From: Hepsetus odoe
Taxonomy: Eukaryota > Chordata > Actinopteri > Characiformes > Hepsetidae
Direction: 5' to 3'
Assembly: GCA_017165825.1 (NCBI GenBank)
Contig: CM029387.1
Location: 3,612,178 to 3,676,177 of the forward strand
DNA length: 64,000 nt
The position numbers and the translations under genes were made by a program. Of the stretch, positions 37,901 to 47,650 are shown piece by piece; the first letter of the stretch is position 1, and every line of letters begins with the position of its first letter. The notes beneath the pieces are model-generated. The model was not told the DNA's origin and ran no database searches. It saw only the letters and a list, made by a program, of their open reading frames with translations.

Positions 37901-40900
37901 CTTAGTTGTACCAAAGCAAGGTATATTATCAGTGTTTATATTCTTTCAAATGCTTCTTATACTTACTCAACTTACTAAAAAAAACAAAAAAAAAACAAAC
38001 TATTTTTTCCCCCACACTCATACACACAGGGCAACACAAACAGATACACACAGAGGCACATTTGCCCCTCCATGCCAAAAAACAAACCTCTTCTGAGACT
38101 TTTTCCCACCGAAGCGTACCTCCTCTCTGAGCAGAGAGAAGTTAGGCTCATGGCTGGTAAGACCAAGCATTATCTATACAAAGACAGGAAGAAGAAAAAG
38201 AGAGAAAGAAAGTAAGTTGACTTGCTTAAGTGTTTGCTTTATGGTTCACAGACTAAAGAAAGAACAAAAAACAGCTGAAAAATTTAGCAGTATGCCTGTC
38301 ACTAAAATGTCAAGATAAAGTGTTACAAAGTGTTATACATCTGCAAAATAAAAAACAGAAAATTTTGTTACAGAAAAAAATTATTCCCAAACATTGTGTC
38401 ATTAAACACTCTGATTCGTGCTTCAACAGAAACCTAATAAGAAGGAAATTCAAAAAGCACTCAGGGTCACAAGCTGAATACACACCAGGTCAGCATCCAG
38501 GCCATAGAGGCAGTGTCGTGTGTTTGGGTCATGGCCTGGCTGGACAATTTCTGATCGAATAAACTCCATAATCTTATGCTCTCCCTCTCCAGGGGTCTAT
38601 AAAATAAATGATTAGCATGAATCTCACAAGCATACAAATGTACGCAAACACAATTTCATTATTCTCACCTCATGACCGGACAAATACACTCGGACTCCCT
38701 GCCACATTCGGTCTGTGGAGAGCTTATTATGAACAAAATATTTGAGCTGGTCCTGCAGCCTGGCCATGAACTCAGTTCCTGCAGAGAAATAAATACATTT
38801 ATAAGTATGTACATAAATAAGTACAGATATATTCAACGTCTTCTCTTTATCACTTCCCTTCATTATAAACATGCAATCACTGGCACATTTAAGAACTGTT
38901 AAATATGCACACTGTAAACAACTGTAAACACTAGGTTTTGATAAAGACTGCAGCCCTGTTATACAGTTAACTATCTTGTAGCCACTCAGGTCTGTTGACA
39001 CATGGTCTACATCCCAAATTACATCAGGTAAAGCTATAGTCTTATGGTGCTTGCTTTTCACTGATGGAGTAATGCTGGAGCTCATAAAGGCCACTGAGTG
39101 GAATAAAGTTACTAATAAAGTGACCAATAATAATAAAAAAATAAATAAAAAAAAACAACAGGAGTTTCTATTAAAGTGGACAAGTGGCATGTGTAGGCTT
39201 GTGATCCACATCCATATTTTCAACACAATGAACTGACGTAGCTGTATACAAACCCGGAGTGATGCAATTAGAGTCGAATCTGGCCTCTGTGGGTAAAACC
39301 TCCCCCTTCTCCAAAGCTTTCTTTATTTTTTCCTCTGCTTCTTTTGCTGATCTAAACAGAAGCAAAACAAACAGATCAGTGCATTTCGCATTATAAACAC
39401 AAAAGATGAGTATGGTAATCCTTTCTGATTTAACATGACAGACAAAAGCAGATTATTTGAACAAAATGCTCAAGAATGTCATACCAAAAAAATAAAAATA
39501 CACTTCTTAATGAACATTCTTCATTAGTGGTATAAAAAGAATTAAAGGATACACAGATTTTTTAAACAAAAATTATTTCTGTACTAATTTCAAATGTTAA
39601 AAGTAACACTAAAAGTTTTCAGACATCACATAAATCATTTGAAAGTTAAAGCAACTGTAGTGAACATTTATACACGTAGTGCAACTGTAGTGAAGATTTA
39701 TACACATAATATTTTTATAATATAAATTAAATAATGAGGACATATTTTCACATTTTTAATAAACATGCAGACAGTCAAAAAAGTCAAAGACGTACCTGAA
39801 TCTTCTGCCACGCTGCTGGTTCATTTTTGCACGTGGAGCAACTCCATCCACTGCCATGAAGAAGACCTTTCTGGGCTTGATAATGCGGAAGAGTACCTCC
39901 AGATAATGGAAGATGTCTGCGAAAATCTTCTCTTCTGTGATGCGAAAGTGTACATCCTCATCATTGGGGTGTGAGCATTGGTGAATGATGCCATTCATGT
40001 CCAGATAAAGATTGTCAAACTCTGGGATCTGGAATAAAAATGACAAATGTCTGAAAAATATCTTTATCCTGTTTTATCCAAGTGTTCTCTTAATAAGAAC
40101 AGCCAGTTCCTACTATAGTGATCATCTCCTTGTATGAGCAAATCTATCTATTGGCAAACTGGTAAATTGCTGGTGTTTATCTTATGTTAATATAAGTGAG
40201 CAGAAGTGAGATGTTTTGCAAGACCTGCAGATCAGTTAGAGGGCACCAGTGAGTAATGTTTATTTATTTGATGCTTTTTTTTTATTTGAGGGCAACAACA
40301 AGAATTTTTTGTTTAGATTTTTAGCTTGCTTTATTTGCAATATTTTTTTGTCATCATCAGCTGAGGTACTAAATAACGTGGCCATTTAAACTGTTACTGA
40401 AAATGTAGCATCCTAACAGAGGATAATGCTCAATTGTGTCTAAACAAAAGACTGCCCTTTCGTCGATCAATACAGATCTATATAAAATGTTCCCATTCAG
40501 CGGTGACACGAATCGCAAGGCAAAAAACAAACAAGCAAACAAAAACAAAGTACTTAAGCATACATCTCATTCCCCATTTTTCATTTATTTTGTTTTTTGG
40601 CTGACTTTATCCTTAAACAAAACAACAGAGCCAAAGATTGGGAACTGATGAATTTTCCATTCCACCTTAAATAGGGCAGCAGTAACATTCTGGGTACATC
40701 CAGTTACATTGTGTGTCCACACCACATAATGTAACTGTTTAAGGTGGGATGGAAAAATAGCTCCCATTCTTTGGCTCTCTCGCTTTGTTTCCTGACCTCA
40801 GCGGACCATGGGGTCATAGTTGTTTCTGTGGGTTTGTGGATGAGCTGTGAAAGGCTGGCGAGATCAAAATTAGAAAGGTAATTGACGCGGGAAGACGAAA

Positions 40901-41200
40901 CTGAATAAAAGTCTATATTTAACCAGCAGCTGGCAGGCTGCTTCCTTCTCTTTAAGCAAAGACGAACACTAAACATAAACGCTTCTTTCTACAGTTTGTT
41001 TCAACAGCAGCGAGGTCTGCTGCCATTTTTAAAGAAATGTAAAGCTAGATATATCTGTTATGTGATATATTTATCAGCTGAATCCCCTTTTACAACGGTT
41101 TTGGGATCAAAACAAAGATTCTGACCTTCTGCTCCTTCACCACTTCACTCAGACAGGGATACCGCTCTGAAATCCAACGGTAAAACTTAGGCACCCCCAT
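18737..41200 (-). CDS. xrn1: 5'-3' exoribonuclease 1, complete, 41 coding exons
   Basis: Exons, 5' to 3': 41126-41200, 39796-40028, 39254-39351, 38669-38778, 38486-38596, 38088-38173, 37793-37880, 37065-37233, 36910-36977, 36539-36673, 35150-35219, 34419-34527, 33985-34074, 33655-33811, 32899-33018, 32389-32558, 31954-32071, 31776-31871, 31547-31650, 31162-31293, 30808-30970, 30503-30616, 29917-30015, 29521-29636, 28925-29161, 28299-28434, 27911-27967, 27598-27730, 26856-26925, 25887-26079, 25144-25239, 24953-25042, 24292-24366, 23733-23807, 23467-23583, 23050-23194, 22480-22631, 21875-21988, 21335-21434, 20476-20633, 18737-19024. They join in phase to 5067 bases (1688 aa); human XRN1 is about 1706 aa. 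It degrades decapped 5'-monophosphate mRNA processively in the cytoplasm and P-bodies. Metal-binding acidic residues are present: D35, D86, E176, E178, D206, D208 and D293 (VGNDF). The catalytic core covers roughly residues 1-650 and the PAZ/Tudor, KOW, winged-helix and SH3-like region roughly 680-1150. The tail is proline/serine-rich, with a piece resembling half a dsRNA-binding domain at about 1470-1507. Intron 40 is GC-AG; all other introns are GT-AG. Confidence 0.96.
19025..20475 (-). other. xrn1: xrn1 intron 40 with a GC-AG splice pair
   Basis: Exon 40 ends CTGCAG at 20476 and the intron begins GCAAGA, a close match to the GC-donor consensus. The acceptor before exon 41 is ordinary (CTTCTAG). 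No GT donor nearby keeps the reading frame and the conserved HNQFVPLQ / VTKKR junction. Reading through instead adds about 20 codons before a stop and loses the conserved C-terminal 95 residues. Confidence 0.8.
19211..19424 (-). repeat. tRNA-derived SINE (family 1), minus orientation
   Basis: Read on the minus strand it starts GGGGCAGCAGTGGCCTAATGG (A box) and has a degraded B box and a tail ending in TCACTTTCACTTCAC. The middle has diverged. It lies in xrn1 intron 40. Confidence 0.75.
20940..20966. repeat. (TA)13 microsatellite
   Basis: Alternating TA run in xrn1 intron 39, embedded in AT-rich sequence. Confidence 0.9.
26353..26519 (-). repeat. tRNA-derived SINE (family 3), minus orientation
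   Basis: Read on the minus strand it begins GGTGGCACGGTGACGCAGTGG and continues through CTCACAGCAAGAAGGTCC, a degraded B box, then TGTGTGGCGTTTGCTTGTTC and GGTTTCCTCCCACTGTC. This is the well-known fish SINE type whose head reads like 'gtggcgcagtgggtagcgct'. It lies in xrn1 intron 29. Confidence 0.75.
26571..26787 (-). repeat. tRNA-derived SINE (family 1), minus orientation
   Basis: Minus-strand head GGGCAGTAGTGGCCTAGTGG, body with GTTGCCCTGAGGTATCCTTG, and tail with a CACTTCCAC motif. It sits only about 50 bases from the family-3 SINE at 26353-26519, in xrn1 intron 29. Confidence 0.8.
27733..27790. repeat. (AC)29 microsatellite directly against the xrn1 exon 28 acceptor
   Basis: In the pre-mRNA this is a (GU)29 run followed at once by the acceptor UAG and exon 28 (27730 downward). 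It replaces the usual pyrimidine tract. UG repeats are the classical binding site of TDP-43, and a (UG)n tract beside the CFTR exon 9 acceptor is known to cause exon skipping. Confidence 0.95.
28870..28904. repeat. (GT)17 microsatellite downstream of the xrn1 exon 25 donor
   Basis: In the transcript this is a CA repeat starting about 20 bases past the exon 25 donor at 28925. Intronic CA repeats near donors are known hnRNP L binding sites. Confidence 0.95.
29236..29322. repeat. three copies of a 25-bp unit
   Basis: A unit with the core TCACCAGACCCATCACATGC occurs three times, at 29236-29260, 29261-29285 and about 29298-29322. The first two are adjacent and the third follows a 12-base gap. It lies in xrn1 intron 24. 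Confidence 0.85.
30132..30380 (+). repeat. tRNA-derived SINE (family 1)
   Basis: Full-length-looking copy: head CAGCGGTGGACTAGTG, B box GGGTTCGAATC, body with CATCACTGCTCACCTGG, and tail CACAATGACAAAATAGTCACTTTCACTTTC in two parts. It lies in xrn1 intron 22. Confidence 0.85.
31294..31480. repeat. purine-rich low-complexity tract in xrn1 intron 19
   Basis: About 190 bases rich in GA on the plus strand. They provide a long C/U tract directly upstream of the exon 20 acceptor (31293). Confidence 0.7.
35558..36526 (+). mobile_element. Tc1/mariner-type transposon, internally decayed, with both terminal inverted repeats
   Basis: The left end starts TACACGGTGTGCAG and continues to AAGTGAGTATTTTGA near 35580-35595. 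The right end is its approximate reverse complement, running from about 36485 to CACACAGTGTA at 36526. TA dinucleotides mark both ends, as in Tc1/mariner target duplications. A C-terminal transposase frame survives at 36082-36264 (LWTFL-like start, then EIFGEGKQ and INGRIMIVIEKKGGYIG), preceded by sequence for SPDLNPFEN interrupted by frame changes. At 969 bases it is shorter than a typical autonomous copy. It sits in xrn1 intron 10, opposite in orientation to xrn1. Confidence 0.85.
37234..37275. repeat. (GA)n tract forming the xrn1 exon 8 pyrimidine tract
   Basis: An interrupted GA repeat on the plus strand, read as CT repeats in the transcript, ends directly at the exon 8 acceptor (37233 is the first exon base). 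Confidence 0.9.
39652..39712. repeat. two tandem copies of a unit of about 32 bp
   Basis: The unit GCAACTGTAGTGAA followed by ATTTATACACG/A is repeated back to back with two or three differences. It lies in xrn1 intron 2, just past the exon 2 donor. Confidence 0.7.
40651..40758. repeat. nested palindromic element (same family as 58065-58135)
   Basis: The outer arms (40651-40672 and 40738-40758) read AATTTTCCATTCCACCTTAA and its near reverse complement. An inner pair, CAGTTACATT (40701-40710) with AATGTAACTG (40727-40736), forms a second stem. It lies in xrn1 intron 1, 370 bases inside the exon 1 donor. The outer arms match those of the element near the atp1b3 promoter. Confidence 0.85.
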
Positions 41201-41420
41201 CTTGTCCAAAAGGAAGGTCTACGCTTTTTAAAAAAGAGAATTAATACACAAAACGTGTTCAGAGGTAGGAATAAATCAGCAAAAACTTTGCTAAAGTTGC
41301 TATTGCTTTACGGGGGACACCGAAGCTGTGACTGTGCAGCGGAAGTAAAATGTCCGGCCGGAACCACTGCGATGTGTATTTACCTACGAAGCAGACGATT
41401 TTAAGGCAAATAATTAGAAT
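41201..41420 (-). promoter_or_regulatory. xrn1: xrn1 promoter region
   Basis: GC-richer sequence upstream of the xrn1 ATG contains ETS-type cores, GCGGAAGT (about 41339) and GGCCGGAA (about 41356). ETS sites near the start are typical of housekeeping vertebrate promoters. No TATA box is seen. Confidence 0.5.
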
Positions 41421-42226
41421 AAAGCAGCAGGTAGGGTGCATCTGAATGTTTTAGATTTTGAAAATAAAACATTTCTCACAAAAGATCGCATAAAAAATCT
41501 ATTTTGTCCGTTCCAAATAATTGTATTTGTGTGCATCGATTAATTTATTCCGGGCAGCACGGTAGGAACTAATGTGTAAATAAACAATTTGATGTAATTT
41601 TTGTTTTTATTGTTCTTTCATTTTATGTTATTATGCACATTTAAACTGCTCACATAATTCAAATATTATCTTAATTGGGATATCTGTTCCTAAATATGTT
41701 TTCCTAAATCTTTCCTAAATTTGTTTTTCATGTCAATGTCTGTTGTGTAAAGACCATCAAAGATATTGTTTGATTAAAAAAGTAAAGTAGGCATGAAAAA
41801 ATTGTAACACACATTAATTTGTGTTTGTTTAAGTGTGAACTCAACCTCAATACAAATATTTCAATAATAAATTAATTAATCATTTAAAAGAATGATTTCT
41901 TTTAGGCTGCTTTTATTATTACATAATATGGGCTCTTCAAATAAAGAACAACTCACACACATATCAATTATAAATATAATATATACAGGTTATTTATTGC
42001 AACCAGATTTGCAGGCATACAATTGTAGCTGTGGTAATAATTATATTTTTATCATAATATTGAGAAAGTAAACCATGTAAATTATGATTTCATTTTTATA
42101 AGAGTTTGAATGACTGTGCACAGTTAAGAGTGTGCATCTGTGTGCTTTGTAATGCATTGCTGTGTTTATTATGCAAGTGACTACAAAGAGCTGGTATTTC
42201 GAGCAACAAGGATAATACTTCATTGT
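41421..42226. other. AT-rich intergenic DNA, no gene seen
   Basis: AT-rich sequence upstream of xrn1 with many short A and T runs. A short stretch near 41551 (GGGCAGCACGGTAGG) resembles the head of a family-3 SINE but is too short to call. Confidence 0.5.
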
Positions 42227-42260
42227 CCATCCATCCATCCATCCATCCATCCATCCATCC
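42227..42260. repeat. (ATCC)8 microsatellite
   Basis: About eight uninterrupted 4-base units between xrn1 and the small membrane-protein gene. Confidence 0.95.
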
Positions 42261-42670
42261 TATTATCTGAATTGGTCATTCCAACCAGAATCGTGAGGGG
42301 TGCTGGAGTAAATTCCAGCATGCATATGATGAAAGGCACAGAAACACCATGGGCAGTTTGGTCCAGTTTATAAATAAAGTTTAATTTCCCATTGTGATTA
42401 GTTAATGGTTGAAATCCAGATACAGCATGCTTACCAGGTCCATGTACAGACACCTAAAATATAGCAAGAACAGATCTGACTCACTGGAGGAAAAGGAATT
42501 TATTGTGTTTGAAACACCCTTGTCTCTTCACAGAGAACTTTTATAACAATTGTGTCTGACGGCCTTGATCTATGATCCATCACTGTATCCTATATGAAGA
42601 AGAGCATAGCTGACAAGATGGGTTATACAAACTGCTGTTATATACATATTATATAACATAGTATATAAAA

Positions 42671-42682
42671 CACACACGCACG

Positions 42683-42754
<72 letters not shown>
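42671..42754. repeat. (CA)n microsatellite, 84 bp
   Basis: A long CA run with a few CG units at its left end, between xrn1 and the small membrane-protein gene. Confidence 0.95.
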
Positions 42755-42758
<4 letters not shown>

Positions 42759-43214
42759 TTGGGTAACATTTGGCAGCTGTCATTGCAATCTGATTAAGCA
42801 TTTTGTTCCTAATTGCGTGTGTGTGCCTGTGTCTGTGTGTGTCGGCTTTCACAACTTTGGGTACATTTATCTTTATTTGAAGGTTTGACCATAACGCAGT
42901 TCTTTGCATTTCCTTACACTGCAGGAAATGTAGAAAATACACACACACTACAAAAAGTGTATGTGTGTAAGTGTGAAGTGTAAGGAAATAAAATTACTTT
43001 ATGCACAGAAAATGTGCAAGTAAAATACTATCATTTGAAAATACTTTTACTTACAATGGTGAAGTTCATTGATTCTTTAAAAAGTCAGCAGGATGTAGCT
43101 ATGTGTAAATGTAAGCATTAGAGAAATGGTTCATTATGAAGAAAAGCACAGTTTTTCTATAGCAGTGGTAAATGGAACCAGGGCTCTCAATGTCTTCAAC
43201 ATAAATATAATCAA

Positions 43215-43220
43215 TTTATT
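43215..43220 (-). promoter_or_regulatory. candidate polyadenylation signal of the small membrane-protein gene
   Basis: AATAAA on the minus strand lies 163 bases past the stop codon at 43383-43385, a normal distance for a vertebrate transcript. Confidence 0.5.
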
Positions 43221-43382
43221 TTCTCAACAAACCTTCCAGTGAATGTCTCTCTGCATATGCAATGCTGAAACATCTATGAACATCTATGTTTTTATAAAGT
43301 TCTCTACTTTGGATGACTTTGGATGAAATTCCCTTAACATGTCACAGATTAAATGGATGTAGTGAATACTCACCTTTTCTCA

Positions 43383-46300
43383 TTAGTAAGGAGATTTGGA
43401 TTCAGGAGTTGAATAAGACAATCCTTTTTGGTTCTGCAGCTTCTGAACAGGGTAGTGAATAATGGAGCCTAAAACGCCTGAAACACGCAGACACATCATG
43501 TCATGTGATGTTGCAGTGACACAGATATTCAGCTTTTTATACTTTCTTTTTTAAATTCCAAACTTAAAGATTGATGTTGATATTAGGTTAAAAGTAGTTA
43601 ACTTAATAAGTTAAAATGATTAGAAGGGCTTAGATAATTACTAATTACTTAGATAAAGTTACTGCAAGTGGCACTGCATTTAAAATGGCCTTTAATACTG
43701 CATTATTACAGGACTGCCTCTAATATTGTATTTAAACCTGTTTTCATGACTGAGACTAAGCCACCCACCATCTTAACTAACTTTGGATTCTAAATGTAGT
43801 TAAATGCAATGCAGAGGAAAGGATCAACTTTGTAGTCAGCATTTATTCCACACACACCATGCAGCAGGGGCAGCTATATCCCGGGGAGCCGTGAAGGAGA
43901 AGGTACCTTGCTCAAGGGTACTTCAGGGCAACCTGCTGGTTCAGGACCTTTCCTGAATCTGTCCCTAACCACTAGGCCACCGCTGCAGTGTTTGAAGCAA
44001 TGCAGCATGAAATGAAGAGTTTTATGAAGTGAAATGAAGTGCAGTATTAAATGCATTGCCAAACAAAATGCAGTACTATTTGCAGTGTAGTTTAAAGAAA
44101 GTGTTTAAAGCACTGCAGTATTAAATGCAGCATTGTGTTTTAAATGCGGTGCAATATTAAATGCAATGCCTTATCAAATGCAGCATTAAATGCAGTGATG
44201 TTTTAAATGCAATGCAGTGTTAAAGGAAGTATGGATTGCAGGGTATCATTAAAGGCAGAGTACAATGTAGTGCAATGTTAAATGCAAAACAGTATTAAAT
44301 GTATTGCAGGATTAAAGGCTGTGCAGTGCATTTTTAAGTGCATTAGTATGTGGAGTGTTTTGGGAAATAAAGAAGAAAAAAATTCTGAAGCATGATGTTG
44401 TTTCACGTTTAACTTTTTAGTTAATTAATTTAGTTTTATTTAATTTATTTAGCTAAGCTGAAAATTCTCCTCTAAAGCAAAACTGAAGGAAACTAAAAAC
44501 AAGCCATATTGGAGGAATTAATTTAGAAAGAAGAGTTTTAAAAGCATGCATGTGTGTGTGGAAATCTGTTTACAAATGAAGAAGGGCTTGGTTGGTTGAT
44601 TAGATGATAAGCCAAAACAAAACAGGAAAAGACGCGGGGAAACACCCCCACGACCCACTTCCCCCGTTGTCCAGTGTCATCCGATTTATGAAAGGTGCTA
44701 TAAAAATGAAACTTGTTGTCGTGTTGTTCTTATGGTAAAGCTAAAGCCTTCCTGCTCAATAGTCCAACTCAGCCTGCCTCACAAGACCTCATATGTATGC
44801 TGTTTTGTCAGTTTTTACACTGCCCTAAATTTAAAGCATGAGCGAGCCGCCAAAGGCCTTCCTTACCTCCAACTGATCCTGTTGATTTCAGAACATTTGG
44901 GAATGTTTGAAAGAAAGAGAGTGGAACAAAGGGAGTCAGTCATTAAACAATCAATTCATCAATCAATCATTCAATCACAACATGTGTTATAACAACAGAA
45001 TATTTGTACACTAACAGAGAAACGGCCGTTATTCGTTGTATAAATAAGGGAGCGAATTGCCTATCCGTACCTTTTTTTTTTGGTAGTAAAATTTAATCAG
45101 CAGTTGTTGATCATAGCTGGCTACTAATATGAAGTTTAAATGTGGAAACAAAGCACTTTTTTGACACGTGCCTTACGTCTCTGCTCACAATGGTCATGTT
45201 AAATGTTTTCATTTCTGCTGTTTCACTTTCAGCTTCTTTCTATATTCTCTAGTTAAACTGAAAATCCCCCTCTACAGCAAAACTGACAGAAACTGAAATA
45301 AATGCTGCAGGGACAGATTTAGAAATCAATCTTTAAAAATGTGCATGTGAGTGTGAATCCTTGAGTGTGCTGATTGAGTGTGACTCACCATATTTTTTAG
45401 ACATTATGAAGCTCAGTGTAATGAAACCAATGAAGGCTAACATTGTAAAAACTGAAACCAAAATACTGAGTGCAGGAAACCCTGAAAAGACATGAAATGA
45501 CAAAGTGAAAGTCTGGAAAAGTGACCCCAATCTTATCCCCAATGTAGTGCATGTACATTTGTAACGTTCAAGCGACTGAAAGCTCAGGCAATCTTACCCC
45601 CAAACGGCATGCCATTCATTGCATGTCTACATCAACACAGACTCACCTTAAAGTGTCGCTTATACAATAATACAGTTTCTGAAACTGCATGATCTATAAA
45701 TATGGACAAAAGTTTATAACATAACTAAAACAACGGTACATATTTTTGTCCATAGCTTTATCCATTTTGTGTGATTTTCTCAGTTTCACAGCATTATAAA
45801 TTTGCATAAATGTCTCTTAATACAGTCAGTGCTTCAAATTTACCTTGTAATGGAGATACACTGAATACTTTCAACAGTTCCTCACACTCCTCTAGTATGT
45901 GCATTATGGTCAGGCCGGTGAGTGCAGGGTCCTCTGTTGCTGTTATCCAATTTTTGCTCTCTTTATCCAAAACTAGGAAATCGTTACCATCAACCTGAAG
46001 TGCGTTAGGCAGCAGCACTACCTGATGACCCTGGCAGTGGCATTCAAGCATGTGGGTGTGGTTCCCTAAGACAAACAGCACAATTTAGATCAAATCTACA
46101 TCACAAAAGCTATTCAGCTCTGCAATCTTAAACTCTTTTCAGTACAACTTCATATTGGTTTCAGAGTATATCCTAGAGGTTAATGAGTTTCACAGTAATC
46201 TTAACAATAGAGACTGAATAATAGAAATTCTATTAATATTAATAGAAGTTAATGAAAAATTAGTAGCGACTGTTCACTGTTCCCCATACTGTACATGTGA

Positions 46301-47358
46301 TCTGAATAAAAAAGTTCAGTCAGTTCAGTCTCTGCTGACTCAGTTTAAGAGTATGAACAATGTTCAGCATGAGTCCAGAAGAATGGCATCAGGATTAAAC
46401 CCCAACAACCTGCATGTGGCCAACACTTCAACTCTTCCTCTCAGTCTCAAAACCACATAACCCCCACCTCAACAACTAATGGATTTGGATTAGTTCTCTC
46501 AGAGACGTGTGTGATGTAATGTGTGGGATTGGACTGGTCAGCTGTTTGGCAATAAGTGTCTTTGTAATTTCCCAAATTCTCACCGATATTATGAAAGTTC
46601 AGACTGCTGAAGACTAAAATCACTTCAAAATTATTCCTGCCAGACTATGAAAATGACACGCTGCAGGTTCATACTGGATTTAAACCACCCTACAGTTGTG
46701 TGGGGAAGATTAATTCTCCTCCAAATTAAATAAAATTTAAAAATCTACATTTGTAATTTTTTAAAATGTAAAAACAGTCGACAAACAGTAACAAAAATGC
46801 AATATATGTAAGTGCGACAATAATCTGATAATAATTAAAACACTAATTTTACCTGTGAGCAGTGATAGGTAATATAACACATATCACAATGCATACATAT
46901 ACAGACATGTTTCTGTATATGATTACATAATAATTTCATGGAACAGAGAAAGGAGAACTGGTATGTCTTTTAAAATATTATCAAGTTCCAGAATAACAGC
47001 TTCAAACGGAATAACTCTGATTAATTTGGACCAATTATGCTTTCTTTGTAATGAAACACACATTTTGTCATTGGTCAAAATCACATTTTTGTTCAGAAAA
47101 AAATATGGACATATATTGCCAGTGATATTATCTCACTTCATTTATCATGTTACCGCCACAATGACAGCGTTTGTGCCCAAAAATGACATTTTAGTACTTT
47201 TCAATCTGAAGATCTAGTTACTACATAATGTAGAGTAGTTCCTGAATAAGGATGAAGAGGTGAGCAGTGAGGCTGCAGTTTAAAAGCTGTAAACACTCAC
47301 CTTTAGGAAAAGCCCATGACAGATTCCACAGAAACATGAGCTTTAAAATTCTCAGCAT
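43383..47358 (-). CDS. unrecognised 155-aa type I membrane protein, four exons
   Basis: Exons, 5' to 3' on the minus strand: 47301-47358, 45844-46065, 45389-45481, 43383-43477. They sum to 468 bases (155 aa plus stop). All three introns are GT-AG and all are phase 1, which is unlikely by chance. Exon 1 encodes a hydrophobic leader (MLRILKLMFLWNLSWAFP). Exon 2 encodes a 74-residue ectodomain with cysteines in ECHC and EEC and a potential N-glycosylation site (NHT). Exon 3 encodes a 25-residue uncharged membrane helix, then SKKY. Exon 4 encodes a short tail containing IIHYPVQKL. One exon each for leader, ectodomain, membrane helix and tail, with phase-1 joints, is the usual plan of small immune-type receptors. 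The end of exon 2 (GLTIMHILEECEELLKV) resembles the E-F strands of a divergent Ig V-like domain without the canonical cysteine. I do not recognise the gene. It could be lineage-specific or a fast-evolving immune gene. Confidence 0.7.
43660..44350. repeat. degenerate tandem-like array rich in TTAAATGCAGTG motifs, split by a SINE
   Basis: Variants of GCAGTATTAAATGCAATG recur about every 15-25 bases across 43990-44350, and related motifs (ACTGCATTTAAA, TAATACTGCATTA) lie on the far side of the SINE at 43811-43987. No open frame crosses it. It lies in intron 3 of the small membrane-protein gene. Confidence 0.7.
43811..43987 (-). repeat. tRNA-derived SINE (family 1), minus orientation
   Basis: Minus-strand head TGCAGCGGTGGCCTAGTGG, body with GTTGCCCTGAAGTACCCTTG and GAGCAAGGTACC. 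It is truncated in the tail. It interrupts the degenerate TTAAATGCAGTG array. Confidence 0.8.
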
Positions 47359-47452
47359 ATCAACTCCTTTAGTATATGGGCTTATATCTGCTGTTCACTT
47401 TCTTTTTTGGAAGTATGAAGCAGTGTTTACAGTCTGACAAAACACAGGAAGG
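47359..47452 (-). promoter_or_regulatory. presumed 5' untranslated region/promoter of the small membrane-protein gene
   Basis: This is the only non-repetitive sequence between the gene's ATG (47358) and the GT/CA repeat pair upstream. No TATA box or CpG cluster is visible, which would fit a tissue-restricted gene. Position alone supports it. Confidence 0.25.
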
Positions 47453-47568
47453 CAGTGTGTGTGTGTGCGCGTGTGTGTATATGTGTGTGAATGTGTGTGT
47501 GGGAGCTCCTTCTTCTGTTTCTCTACTTTAAACCCTTTAAACACTCCTTCAACCGGGAGGGTGGTGTG

Positions 47569-47650
<82 letters not shown>
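47453..47650. repeat. GT tract and (CA)n tract in inverted arrangement upstream of the small membrane-protein gene
   Basis: An imperfect GT/GCGC tract (47453-47503) faces a long CA tract (about 47571-47644, with GCGCGC at its left end) across about 65 bases. The two can pair as a large hairpin, and both are alternating purine-pyrimidine, a Z-DNA-prone pattern. They lie 95-290 bases 5' of the ATG at 47358. Confidence 0.9.
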
